Part shown: positions 44,262 to 54,768 of the stretch, in pieces
Numbering within the stretch: the first letter of the stretch is position 1
How the letters are laid out: every line of letters begins with the position of its first letter
Assembly (NCBI GenBank): GCA_015179025.1
Contig: WHUX01000050.1
Location: forward strand, 186,001 to 250,000
Direction of reading: 5' to 3'
Source of the DNA: Terfezia claveryi
Taxonomy: Eukaryota > Ascomycota > Pezizomycetes > Pezizales > Pezizaceae
Length of the DNA: 64,000 bases
Notes under the pieces: model-generated
The model's input: the letters and a program-made list of their open reading frames with translations, nothing else
Databases searched by the model: none
What the model was told of the DNA's origin: nothing
Made by a program: the position numbers and the translations under genes

Positions 44262-45179
44262 AGGAGAATTCAGCGAGAGAAATAAGTGAAAAATGGAAAT
44301 TTACAGTGGATACAATCATGGGAAATGGGGAATTGATTTGGTTTTTTAAGAAGAAGGAATGTATGCAAGATTGGGGGGGATTGGGTGGAGAATGGCTATG
44401 GCATTGGATGGATTTAAGTGAAAAGGGATATGGGGGAAATGGTTAGGTAGGAAATGGATGAGGGACGGCTGAGGAATTGCTGGCTTTGAGATTCGAGGGA
44501 CTCGAGTAGGATTGGATAAAAATGAATGGGTGGAGATTGGTTAAAAATGAATGGGTGGAGACTGTCTGGTTATATTTGAGATACGATGGATTCGAGTGAG
44601 ATTGAGGAGGCTGGCATGGGAATACTTGCTTTCTGTTCTTTTTTTTATTGGCTTTTTCATCTGGCTTCATATCTGGGTTTGGTTGTTGATTAGCATTTAC
44701 CTCTCATGTTGCTTTTCCCTTGCATATTTGGCCTTGTTTAGTTCTGGAGTCGCTTTTGAGCGGTGTTTTTTCTTCATCTTTAAGGTGAATTTCCAATGGC
44801 TTCGGATTGGCGTTTCTGGTAGGCGCGTGGAGGTGGTGTGCGCATACCATTTGCGTTGTTCTTTTAATTCTTTTGTTTTTCATTTTTTTCTAATGGACAG
44901 GCGGCAAAGGAATGGCGCTACTATTTGCTTGAGATAAGTTACATTACATTAGATTAATCAAGTCGTTCGTTTTATCATAGGGAGGCAACATTATGTGCTG
45001 ATCTAAGTCTGATTGGCATTATGACATCGATGACATAGAGTGTTCTTGGGATCTGCAGACGTTATTCTCTTGAACAATATTCTAAGGCTCGTTATTATAC
45101 TCTTTCATATTCGCAGAAAATTTTAGGAAATTCAATCGTTAATCATCCATAATTATCATATACATAGATACCAAGCAAG
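44262..45179. other. Intergenic region between the AT-hook/IQ gene and the aminotransferase
   Basis: No gene. GGAAATGG / GAATGGGTGGAGA direct repeats at about 44520-44570 and T-rich sequence after 44635 are compatible with a 3' end. The last 100 bp is the aminotransferase promoter. Confidence 0.55.
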
Positions 45180-47355
45180 ATGGTTGAAGGAACAACACAT
45201 TCAGGTCCGCCCTTCTCTCCTCCTTTCCCCCAGTCCAGAGAGTCTAGGACTCAAGTGAGTTTCGCTCATGGTAAAGGAGATGCAATTGAACTAATTAGAC
45301 CGGCCTGTCACTTCAGAACGCCAATCATCTCCACATATTCGGTTTAGAGAAGCGGATGCTCTTGATCGGTTCCATGAGAGGGATCCGGGGATTCAGTTCC
45401 ATAAATCACACGGATTGGACCCGAATAGGGCTTCTACGTATGTATATATAGAAACCTTGGAATTGGATTATTGCATGGTGTTGCTATTTGCTGGGATTTA
45501 GCGGTGTGTTTTGTGTGTTTTGCTGCAGAGGGAAGTTCACAATAGTGCTCACATTGGGACGCATACTAGCGGGGTCGTGTGGACGACAGAGAGGGCATAT
45601 GAGCATGGGTATATGGATCACCCTGAGGAGTGGGGGAATCTGGGGCAGGGTGCACCGTATGTGGCCACCGTCTTACCTTTGCTTTCATCATAATCCAATA
45701 TCTTCCTCTACATGATGGGCTTATAAAATGAACACATTGAAATGAAACAGTGAGGTAGAAGATATCCCCGGCTCCTTCCACCGGCCACAAACTATCGATA
45801 TATCAATCAACTCCCGCGAATACGGGCCCACAGGCGGAATAAAGTCACTCAGAGAAGCAGTAGCGCACTTGTACAACACTGAACATCGAGAGGGGTGGGA
45901 CAGCAAGTATACATGGGAGAACGTGTGTATTGTTCCAGGAGGAAGGTCTGGATTGATAAGAATTGCTGCTGTGATTGGGAATATATTTTTGGCGTACTTC
46001 GTCCCAGATTATACGGCGTATAATGAGATGTTGGGGATCTTCAAAAATTTTGTGGCGGTGCCAGTCCCGCTGGAGGAGAAGAACCATTACTGGATTGTTC
46101 CGGAGTTGGTCAAGAAGGAAGTTCAGAGGGGTGTGAGTGCGATTCTGACGAGTAATCCGAGGAATCCGACGGTGAGCTGAGCTGAAGTTTTGGGTTTGGG
46201 GTTTTGGGAGGGAAGCTAAATTTTGATGTGAGAGTGAATGTAGGGAATAGTGGTTAAAGATGAGAAACTGAAAGAGATCCAGGACATCTGTAGGGGGAAA
46301 GCTACATTGGTAATGGATGAATTTTATAGTGGGTATTATTATGGGAGCAATTGCGATGGGACGACTATATCTGCCGCGGTGAATGTCACGGGTATGCCTC
46401 TCCCTTCTTTCAGGAGATATTCGTAGCACTTTAGACTTACATTCTATCGTAGATGTTAACTCGGATGATGTGCTGATCCTGGACGGCCTGACTAAGAGGT
46501 TCAGACTCCCAGGCTGGCGGATTGCTGTAAGGTTATGTGTGCTCGTTTATACCTTTACTGCAGCTGACGGAGAACTAGTGGATTCTTGGGCCCAAAGCCT
46601 TAATTACAGCTCTCAGCTCCTGTGGCTCCTATCTAGATGGTGGTGCAAATGTACCATTCCAGGTAGAAGCTGTGAAGCTTTTGAAGCCAGAACTAGTGCG
46701 CCATGAGATGTCAGTGCTGCAGCGTCATTTTAAGGACAAGCGGGACTATGTATTGCAACGATTAGAGGATATGGGGTTTGAGTTGGCGGTGAGATGACAT
46801 TTCCGTTTTTTTTGGGGGGGGCCAAGTGGTAGGGCATAGATACTAATTCTACATGTGAGAAATAGTATATTCCGGATTCGACATTTTATGTGAGTTGCAC
46901 TCAAATGAATCTTCGAAACATTTCGCTGACATTTTCTCTACAGTTATGGCTTGACTGTGAGTTTCCTACCTTGCCACCCTACTTCTGTACCTGACATCTA
47001 CTTCTAGTATCCCTTCTCCCACCAAAAATCCACCACGGCCTCGGCTTCTTCCAGGAATGTCTCAAAGAGAAGGTTCTTGTCGTCCCAGGGATTTTCTTCG
47101 ACATTAACCCTAGTAGAAGGAGGGAGCTGTTTGATTCGCCATGCCACCATTTCGTAAGGCTTAGTTATGGGCCGAGAATGGATCTATTGGAGAAAGGGCT
47201 GGATGCTATGGAGAGAGTTTTGAGAAAGTACGTATCCCGAGGGTAGGTGGGAGAATGTCGAGAGCTAAGGCTGATGGGGGCTACGTAGGAATGGGTTTGT
47301 CAAGAAGATTCGAGGAACTGAAGCGAATGAAATTTTTCAGGATGTATATTTGTGA
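45180..47355 (+). CDS. PLP-dependent class I/II aminotransferase-like protein, eleven exons
   Basis: Fold-type I PLP enzyme, probably transferring amino groups between amino and keto acids; related to aminotransferase and ACC-synthase-like groups. Proposed exons: 45180-45270, 45317-45437, 45531-45656, 45751-46171, 46244-46391, 46453-46526, 46579-46788, 46866-46889, 46944-46956, 47008-47227, 47289-47355, giving 504 residues in one frame. Seen: WGNLGQGAPEVEDIPG; YGPTGGIKSLREAVA; the Asn loop SNPRNPTG; the PLP-ring Asp in VMDEFYSGYYY; the Schiff-base lysine in LDGLTKRFRLPGWRIAW with the phosphate-binding Arg nearby; SYLDGGANVPFQ; and the C-terminal substrate arginine region FVRLSYG. The N-terminal 60 residues are unlike known enzymes. 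Exon 9 is only 13 bp, and the second and last exon boundaries are the least sure. Substrate unknown. Confidence 0.85.
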
Positions 47356-48216
47356 GTTGGGGAAGTGCTCAAGAAGGAGGATTATTTTGGAGAGAGTGAA
47401 TGAAAAGGGAAATGGAATGAAATGTCGAGAAGAATAATCGCCTCAGAAGGTATCGCTATATATAAGAATATTTATAGAAATACATTAGTTAAGCTTATGC
47501 ATTTTGGATTCATCTTCAAGAGGCATCTTGATTGTACGGGCAACGTTTCTTTCTCCATGTCAATTATGTGGTATAAGTTAACTTCTAGAGCAAATTGCAA
47601 TATTTTGTATTCTGCATGTTTTGAAATTTACAAAACAGTTGCGACGTCAATCACCACTTTTGTTCAAGGTCCCAAGTAGTCATGATATGTCCCAATCTGG
47701 CAACAGGCTTTCCTCATCGGTACTTTTGCGTAGCTGTCTTATTGGGCGTACCCAGCGCCACAAAAGTTTAAGTAGTCAGTACATAAGTTATGTATATTGT
47801 TAGCTAGATTAGGCACTTTGGGGTTAAATATTGCAATATAGTTTCCTCGTCCCAGAGCTCGCTGTATTACATAGTAGAAAATTACTTTAGTTTGATAGTA
47901 GCTCGTATACGGCGTAAGTTGGTGACATACCAAACCAACTAGTCTTCATTTTGACTAATCTATGAACTTAACTGTTTAGTTACCCTGAAGACTCCTCCTT
48001 CTCATAAGTCACGTGTCAACGCCCTTTTTAAATTAAAAATAGTTTCAACGAATATAACTTTTTAAGCGCGACAAATTCAAACAATCCCCCACAAACCCCA
48101 CTCAAACCAGAACTTGCCACAAAAAAAAAAAAGGCAAAAAAAACAAGGCAAAAAACAGGGCCAAAAAAAAAGAAAGAAAGAAAGAAAGAAAGAAAGCAAA
48201 GCAACCAAACGTCAAG
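47356..48216. other. Intergenic region and TRM112 leader
   Basis: No gene. From 48115 to 48216 the DNA is almost pure A/G, ending in an AAAG microsatellite just before the TRM112 start (separate entry). Confidence 0.6.
48171..48196. repeat. AAAG microsatellite in the TRM112 leader
   Basis: About six tandem AGAA units ending 20 bp before the TRM112 ATG at 48217, inside a longer A-rich purine stretch. It is likely transcribed as part of the 5' leader, or acts as a nucleosome-poor promoter element. Confidence 0.8.
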
Positions 48217-48714
48217 ATGAAACTCCTCACAGCAAACTTCATCTCCTGTCCCGTGCGCACCTGCAAGACCTCCCCCACCAGCTTCCCCCTGCACTTCAAA
48301 GACTGCGAGCTGGCATGCGATCCTGACGGGAACCCCTACAGCCGCGAGACATTGCTGGGCGTACTACCGCGGCTAGAGTGGGACGCGCTGAGGACTAGCG
48401 CTGGGGAGTTGGGGTTTACGGAGTTGCCCGTGGAGAAACCTGAGGGGGACGTAGTGGGCGAAGAGGTGCTGAGGCGGATTTGGGAGGTGTTAGTACAGGT
48501 GTGTATATATATCTTTCGCCTGCCTTGGCAAGAGTGGGGGGGAGGCAAGAAGGGGAGGGGAGGCATGTATGGGGAGGAGATTGTATATGGAAGGCTAATG
48601 ATTCGGGAACAGACGCATGTAGTGACTGGGAAGATGGTCTGTGGGAACTGTGCGTATGAGTTTGGTATTCAGTCGGGGATCGCGAATTTTTTGTTGCCGG
48701 GGCATTTGGTATAG
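48217..48714 (+). CDS. TRM112: Multifunctional methyltransferase subunit TRM112
   Basis: Small zinc-binding partner that activates several methyltransferases, in yeast Trm9 and Trm11 (tRNA), Bud23 (18S rRNA) and Mtq2 (release factor eRF1). Two exons, 48217-48498 and 48613-48714, give 127 residues, the usual family length. The intron (114 bp) has no in-frame stop, so an unspliced reading gives a longer false protein. Seen: MKLLTANFISCPVRTCK with the first two zinc cysteines (11 and 16), FPLHFKDCEL, LPRLEWDALR, GELGFTELP, then VTGKMVCGNCAYEFGI with the second cysteine pair, and the hallmark end GIANFLLPGHLV. Splicing removes an unrelated Gly/Trp-rich insert and joins VLVQ to THVV as in homologues. 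Confidence 0.95.
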   Translation: MKLLTANFISCPVRTCKTSPTSFPLHFKDCELACDPDGNPYSRETLLGVLPRLEWDALRTSAGELGFTELPVEKPEGDVVGEEVLRRIWEVLVQVCIYIFRLPWQEWGGGKKGRGGMYGEEIVYGRLMIREQTHVVTGKMVCGNCAYEFGIQSGIANFLLPGHLV

Positions 48715-50216
48715 AAGTATGCGCGGCAGATATACGGATAGCGTACGAACCCCAGCATTGGCATCTACTATATTAACTATCAACCGATCGACTGGCACTT
48801 ACTGGTGTGGGGGTGGGGGCTGGGAGCGGGGGCGGAGGCGGGATGGGTGGATGGGTGGGGTGCGTGGCGATTCCTCTTTTGCCCGGGAGCGGGAGGGAGT
48901 GGTATTCGTCCGCGAGGAGGGAGGGAGGGATATCGGGAGCGTTCACAGTGTTATGCTAAGATTTACCAACCAAAAGGACAAAACGGGCATTCTGGCTTTC
49001 TTTTTTTTTTTCTTTTTTTTAAATAAATTGTAGCTTTGTCTATCTTCTGTTGTGGGGGGGGGAAGCCTTCAAAACTATCTGTACCAAAGAAAAAAAAAAA
49101 AAGAACTCTTTTGCCCTTCCCCCCCCCCCCCCCAACCCCAATCTAGGACCCACACTGTGAACACCGAAAATCTTGCCAACGTACCAAGCTGGCATGAGTT
49201 ATTACGAAAGCGAACAGTTTAACTCATAATTTGCACCGTAACTGCATTCTCACTCGCCTTGGGTTAACAGTAATACCCCCCCCACTTTACCTTTTTTTTT
49301 TTTTTTTGGAAGTTGGGGGGGAAATCAGTCATCATCACCTTGCACCTTCATCAGTACCCTAACTCTCTACAGTTCAAAAAAAAAAAACGCAATAATTCGC
49401 GTTGCTCCATCAAGAGGCAAGTGGAGCAGGAACAAGGCCTTCCTGTGTATGTACTGAGTATTTACTCCCCATATCATATATATTTCTTTCGCGCTCTATG
49501 CTCAGGTACCTTATATCTCCATTATACTCTAGGAATCCCAAATGGACTTGCAGAATATGGTTACCCTCAAGTCCCTTCTAAGCCTTTTGTCTAAAATAAT
49601 TTAAATAGATACAACTGTTATTTTCCCTTTAAAAATTAGCATGCCGCTCTACTCTCAGCTCTTCAATAATTATCATTCATTACTCCCATTATTACATACT
49701 CAAACTAACAGGCACTAACTACCACACGCACACGAAGGAAGAAAAAGCCCATTATATTTACAAAACGCCCTGTAATATGTATGTATAGGCGGTGGAACGA
49801 TTCCACCAACCCTGAATCAGAAAACCAAACAGCAGTTTGCCAGTGAACCAAAAAAAAAAAAAAAGTATTAAAAAAGACAATGAAAAACTCCGCCCAAATG
49901 AAACAAGCAGAACAGTGAAAAACCTTTTTGCTAATGTCTATCTTTACATTATATGCCATTGAGATTAGGAGAGGGAAGCGCGGCAGGAAAGACGTGGAGT
50001 AATCTTAGGTATCATAGTGGTTGTGATCATGGATTGAAGTTGCATGGAAGGGTGTTGGTATGATTAGAGTGATAATGCTGATATTGCCGATGTTGCTGAA
50101 GAAGCTGATCGTAGTTCTGGTGTTGTGGTCATTGATTAAGATGTTGATATAGTCATGGTAAGGCAAGGTAATCGAGAAGCCAACCACAAAACTTCTTCGG
50201 TCAGAGAAGGACCCCC
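48715..50216. other. Convergent intergenic region between TRM112 and DLT1, homopolymer-rich
   Basis: No gene. It holds many long mononucleotide runs: G at about 49053, C at 49111-49132, and T and A runs of 10-17 near 48997, 49086, 49292, 49377 and 49850. These are prone to length variation and sequencing error. Confidence 0.6.
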
Positions 50217-51692
50217 TCATCCAAACGTCCCCTGGCTAGTCCTCTGCCTCACACCACCGCCCAACCTCGCTCTCGAACCCGAACTCATATATCTCATCTC
50301 CACCGCTTCATCCTCCCCTCTCTCACTATTCCCTCTACCACCAACCCCTCCCCACATCGTTCTCCTAACACTTCCCCCTCCATCCAATGAACTCCCACTC
50401 TTAGTGGTGCTTTGCGTAAACACCTTCCTCAGTTCATTCAGAGAACTCCATCCACCCACCTCATGGCCACTTCCCCTGACATTCTCCTCCTTATTACTAG
50501 CAGTCTGCCGTCTCCATAACCGTCCTTCACCATCTGAATACTCATATTCAGTTTCATAGTCTGTATACTTGGTGCGGTCGTACATGTATCTACCATGTTG
50601 CCTGAGCTGTGGTGGTTGGTATGTCAAGTCAGGGATAGGTGGGCGTGCGATTACACTTCCAAAAGTGCCAATCGAGACGCCTATAGATCCAGAGCGGCCC
50701 GTATGTGAACTCCCGCGGAGTGAATATGCATCTCCATCGTCTACCCCTCCGCGCATATACACCCCCCCAGATCCATCAGATCGATAGCTCTCGCCGCCAT
50801 CATTCAACTCGTCGGACTCCACTGCCGCTCGATCCATCACCCTCAACAACCCCGCAAACACCTTCATCAACTGTCTAAACTGCCCCTCTCCCACGCCTTC
50901 CACCTCCGCCAACCAAAATCTACACTTCTCATACTCCTTCACAAACAATTCTCCCACTCTCGGATCCACATACCCGAGCGTTGAAAGATAAGAGATATAC
51001 CTCGCTAAACTCATACACGGTTTCCTGCTGGCCAGTTCCGGCGATGGAGAGGCTTGCCGGGAAGCTATATAGACCGCTTTTTCTTCAATGATGTAAGGAA
51101 GTTCCGCCATAACGGCTGCATATTCTACGTTTGGAAGGTCGTGAGAATCTGACGGTGACCAGCCAGGATGGTTGATTTCTCCCCAAATAGGGTGAGGCTT
51201 CAGCGGCTCCCGTTGCTGCTGCAACTGTGGCACCTGCTGGCCCCCCTCCACCGCCTGCGTCGCCCCATCCACCACCAAAATTGGCCTACCCCCAGGCCCT
51301 CTCGCCTTCGGTTTACTCTGCCACGCCAACACCGCCCCTTTACTCAACCCTTCCGCAATCCTTCGCCTAACCCTACCCGACATATCCCCTTTTTTTATCG
51401 GCACAAATCGCTTCGGAATGTCCTCCATCAACTGCCGAGTAGTATATAGCCTATTGACATAAATCACTACGACTAGAATCAACGTCAACGTGTAACAGCC
51501 CGCAATAACAAAAATATTCTTAGTCTGTCTGCCAGCTCTGCTATGGAGAGCTTGGTCGATTAAGTCAGCCGGGGTTATGACGAGGAGGACAGCGAGGACG
51601 GTGAATATGAGTGTGAAAGATGTGCTGTAAAAGATTGTGAAGAGCTTTGGGAGGCGCCGTGGGAAGCGGCGAAGCCAAGCCAGGGCCGGCAT
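50217..51692 (-). CDS. DLT1: DLT1-like protein (defect at low temperature 1), two-pass membrane protein
   Basis: A single 491-residue frame. The N-terminus has two hydrophobic segments, about 19-40 (IFYSTSFTLIFTVLAVLLVI) and about 62-82 (FVIAGCYTLTLILVVVIY), separated by a short polar loop. Next comes the family motif MEDIPKRFVPIKKGDM with RVRRRIAEGLSKGAVLAW. This arrangement matches fungal Dlt1 proteins, named for a cold-sensitive growth defect in budding yeast; the molecular role is unknown. A second conserved block lies around 160-270 (LPNVEYAAVMAELPYIIEEKA, CMSLARYISYLSTLGY). The remaining 200 residues are disordered, Gly/Ser-rich and poorly conserved. No intron is needed. It lies 585 bp from the complex I gene, on the same strand. 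Confidence 0.8.
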   Translation of the reverse strand: MPALAWLRRFPRRLPKLFTIFYSTSFTLIFTVLAVLLVITPADLIDQALHSRAGRQTKNIFVIAGCYTLTLILVVVIYVNRLYTTRQLMEDIPKRFVPIKKGDMSGRVRRRIAEGLSKGAVLAWQSKPKARGPGGRPILVVDGATQAVEGGQQVPQLQQQREPLKPHPIWGEINHPGWSPSDSHDLPNVEYAAVMAELPYIIEEKAVYIASRQASPSPELASRKPCMSLARYISYLSTLGYVDPRVGELFVKEYEKCRFWLAEVEGVGEGQFRQLMKVFAGLLRVMDRAAVESDELNDGGESYRSDGSGGVYMRGGVDDGDAYSLRGSSHTGRSGSIGVSIGTFGSVIARPPIPDLTYQPPQLRQHGRYMYDRTKYTDYETEYEYSDGEGRLWRRQTASNKEENVRGSGHEVGGWSSLNELRKVFTQSTTKSGSSLDGGGSVRRTMWGGVGGRGNSERGEDEAVEMRYMSSGSRARLGGGVRQRTSQGTFG

Positions 51693-52277
51693 TGTATAGT
51701 ACTTGATGCGAATTCGAACCGTGTATGGACAAGCGGTGAATATTTGTGGAGGCCTTAGGGGGAGGGTCAGAAGGCTGCTGAAATCGCTGTAGTGATGTCA
51801 TTGATTGGCGAGCTTAGTATTGATGAAATGAGGCTGAGGAGGACTGGAGGTTGTTGTGCATGTGCAGTCGATGTCGCGTTTGTTTCACGCGAGGAGAGAT
51901 GCGCTCTAGCCGGGCGAGGGGATGTCGTGCATTGATTGATCTGGCGAATGAAAACCGTTTCGAATTCCTTTGCTTGAAGGAGATTGAAATGTCTCGTGAG
52001 CTCGTCACGCCCGGCGATCACATCTTGGATGAGTAAGCAGACGTCACATTTATCCAAGGTTGAAATAACGTTATGCAGCTCAAGAAGGTATGTAATTCAT
52101 AATGGAATGACATGGACTACCTCTAGGGCTTCCATTGAGTATACGCATACCTCTATCTAGTTCAGTCCGCCCAATACCGCACAGCAGCTCCTCCTTCTAT
52201 GCACCCAGATCCTGAAAAACCAGTGAAAAGAGAACTATAAACAATCAATATCTTACTTAAATACCTCTCTCCGTTAT
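51693..52277. other. Intergenic region upstream of DLT1 and downstream of complex I 51 kDa
   Basis: No gene. Both neighbours are on the minus strand, so this stretch holds the 3' end of the complex I gene (right) and the promoter of DLT1 (left). Frames present are short and without motifs. Confidence 0.55.
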
Positions 52278-53912
52278 TTACTGCCCAGGACTGATCAACT
52301 CCCCCTTAATCCTCGCATCGTGATCCCACCCACCTGCTCTCGTCTCACCTCCCTTGAGCGCCGCATACTCCCTCATCCTCGCCTCCAGCTCCGGCCTAAA
52401 GTGCCTAATCAACCCTTGTATGGGCCAAGCAAACGCCTCTCCAAGCGCACAAATAGTGTGCCCCTCGACCTGGCGAGTGAGCTCCTCAAGCATATCAATC
52501 TCTCTCTCGCGTCCCTGGCCCTTTTCGAAGCGTTTCATTATCTGGTAAGTCCACTTGGATCCCTCACGACAGGGTGTGCATTGGCTGTGATTGTCAAGTT
52601 AGCATTCCAACGAATGTTTATGGGAATGGCCTACGTACCCGCAAGACTCGTGCTTGTAGAATTTGCTCAACCTCGAGATAACTCGGACAACATCTGAAGA
52701 TTTATCCATAACAATGACCGCCGCAGTCCCCAATCCAGACTGAGCATCCTTCAATGCATCAAAGTCCATCAAAACATCATCACAAATCCTCTTTGGCAAG
52801 ATCGGAGTGGAACTTCCTCCCGGAATGATCGCAAGCAAATTATCCCATCCAGCCCTAACACCACCACAGTGTTTTTCAATCAAATCCCTCAATGGAATAG
52901 ACATCTCCTCCTCAACCGTACAGGGATTGTTCACATGCCCGGAAATACAGAACAACTTAGTACCAGAATTCCTTTCCCTTCCAAACTGTGCAAACCAGCT
53001 TCCACCTCTCCTGCAGATTGTTGGGGCCACAGCCACAGTCTCCACGTTCGCCACAGTACTAGGGCAACCAAACAACCCCACCGCCGCTGGGAATGGAGGC
53101 TTCAGCCTGGGTTTCCCTGGCTTCCCCTCAAGAGACTCAATTAATGATGTCTCCTCTCCGCAGACATAGGCACCCATACCACGATGCACATACACATCAA
53201 AGTCATATCCAGACCCACAAGCATTCTTACCAATGAGTCCAGCAGCGTATGCCTCTTGGATCGCACGCTCGAGGACAGATGCTTCATGGTAAAATTCTCC
53301 TCGAATGTAGATATATGCCGCAGTAGCATTCATTGAGCGGCCTGCTACGAGACATCCCTCAATGAGCTTATGAGGGTCTTTTCGCATTATTTCACGGTCC
53401 TTGCAGGTTCCGGGCTCTCCCTCGTCGGCGTTGACGACAAGGTAACGGGGGGTGTTGCCCTTCTCCCATCCAGGGGGGTTCATGAAGGACTATATATAGA
53501 ACCAAAGTTAGCCAATCGTCCGGTAACTTGCGTGAGGAAACTTTCAATCAAAAAAACATACCCACTTCATCCCTGAAGGGAATCCTGCCCCTCCTCTCCC
53601 CCTCAATCCCGAAGTCTTAACCTCACCGATAATCCAATCATGTCCCTTAAGCAGAATCTCCTTCGTCTTATACCAATCACCATACTTCATCGCGCTCTTC
53701 AGATCCGTTCCATGATGCCCATAGAGATTCTGGAAAATCCTGTCCTGATCCTTTAAGCCTCCATATGTGCGCTTTGGTTGCCCCTCCGCAACCGTGGCAA
53801 GGGTTCGTCGAGGCTGCGGGATGTACGAGGTAGTTGCGGATGTAGGACTGAGGGAGGGAAGACGGCCGAGGCAGCGTGTGGCGGCGACAGGGTGCCGTAT
53901 GGACGCGAACAT
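52278..53912 (-). CDS. nuo51: NADH:ubiquinone oxidoreductase 51 kDa subunit (NDUFV1 / nuo-51), mitochondrial
   Basis: The flavoprotein subunit of respiratory complex I: it oxidises NADH and passes electrons through FMN to iron-sulfur cluster N3. Three exons, 53912-53562, 53489-52639 and 52584-52278, give 502 residues, the expected size. Seen: a basic import presequence (first about 35 residues, [11 protein letters not shown]); NADH/FMN motif [52 protein letters not shown]; the 4Fe-4S ligands in [12 protein letters not shown]; and the fourth cysteine in [12 protein letters not shown]. Introns are 72 and 54 bp with normal GT-AG ends; the second splits a glycine codon inside the cluster-binding motif. 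All key residues are present, so the protein should be functional. Confidence 0.97.
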
Positions 53913-54768
53913 GATTGCTGATTCAATTGTGTCCCAATCTTATGTATATTCCCGTAGATGCTGGGGTGATGTGCGTCGTGCTCCATGGATACAATTGGCC
54001 CCCTCAAATCAGTCTAGGCGCCCGTTTACCTGGATGAGGTAATGCAGGCGTGATGCCAATGAAGGTGGCGGGATTGGCGGCACATCCATACATAACGATA
54101 TGTAATATTGTAATAGTACTTAATGCTCAATGTCATAATAGAAAGTTCATTGATCTTCAATTAACTCACCATCAAAGTAGCACTAAACTATATAAGAGCT
54201 GTAAAAGAAAAAACAAAAAAAAAAAAAACAACATAGTCGTAATCATATACCCAGCAAATCTTCTAGCCCGTCGGTTCCATCTCATTCTGTTCTACCGCCA
54301 CTCCGACCCTGCCCATTGGTATAATAACATTGCCTTTTTTGTTAAATCGTAACCTTAATACACATTGTGCCTTACTGCCCTTGCACTACTTCCGCCCATC
54401 CTGATCGACGTCCTATCCAAACCCACCGTAACAACTAAGAAGTTTGAAACTAGACGCCGGGAGGGAGAAAATGCGACAGGGTAGCTTATTTAGCAATCGT
54501 TGATCGTAGTAGTGTGATATCATAAACGTAAACAAAAGAAAACGAAAAAGAAGTTAAGAGATATATAATAAACAGTACGCTCTTTCGCATAAAAGGGCTA
54601 AAGAAGAAGTGATGAAAGAAGTAAAACATGTCGAGAAAAGGACAGAAAAGGAAGAACGCCAACCCAACCCTCATCCAAAGTAAAGCAAGAAGCTCATGCG
54701 GTCAAATCTGTCAGCCCGGCTAAAACACAAATAAGAAAGGTATTTCCCAACCTCACGCCATCCGACAT
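53913..54768. other. Intergenic region between complex I 51 kDa and CDC24
   Basis: No gene. It holds the promoter of the complex I gene next to 53912 and the 3' region of CDC24 to the right, with A-rich runs at 54207-54232 and 54530-54555. Confidence 0.55.
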
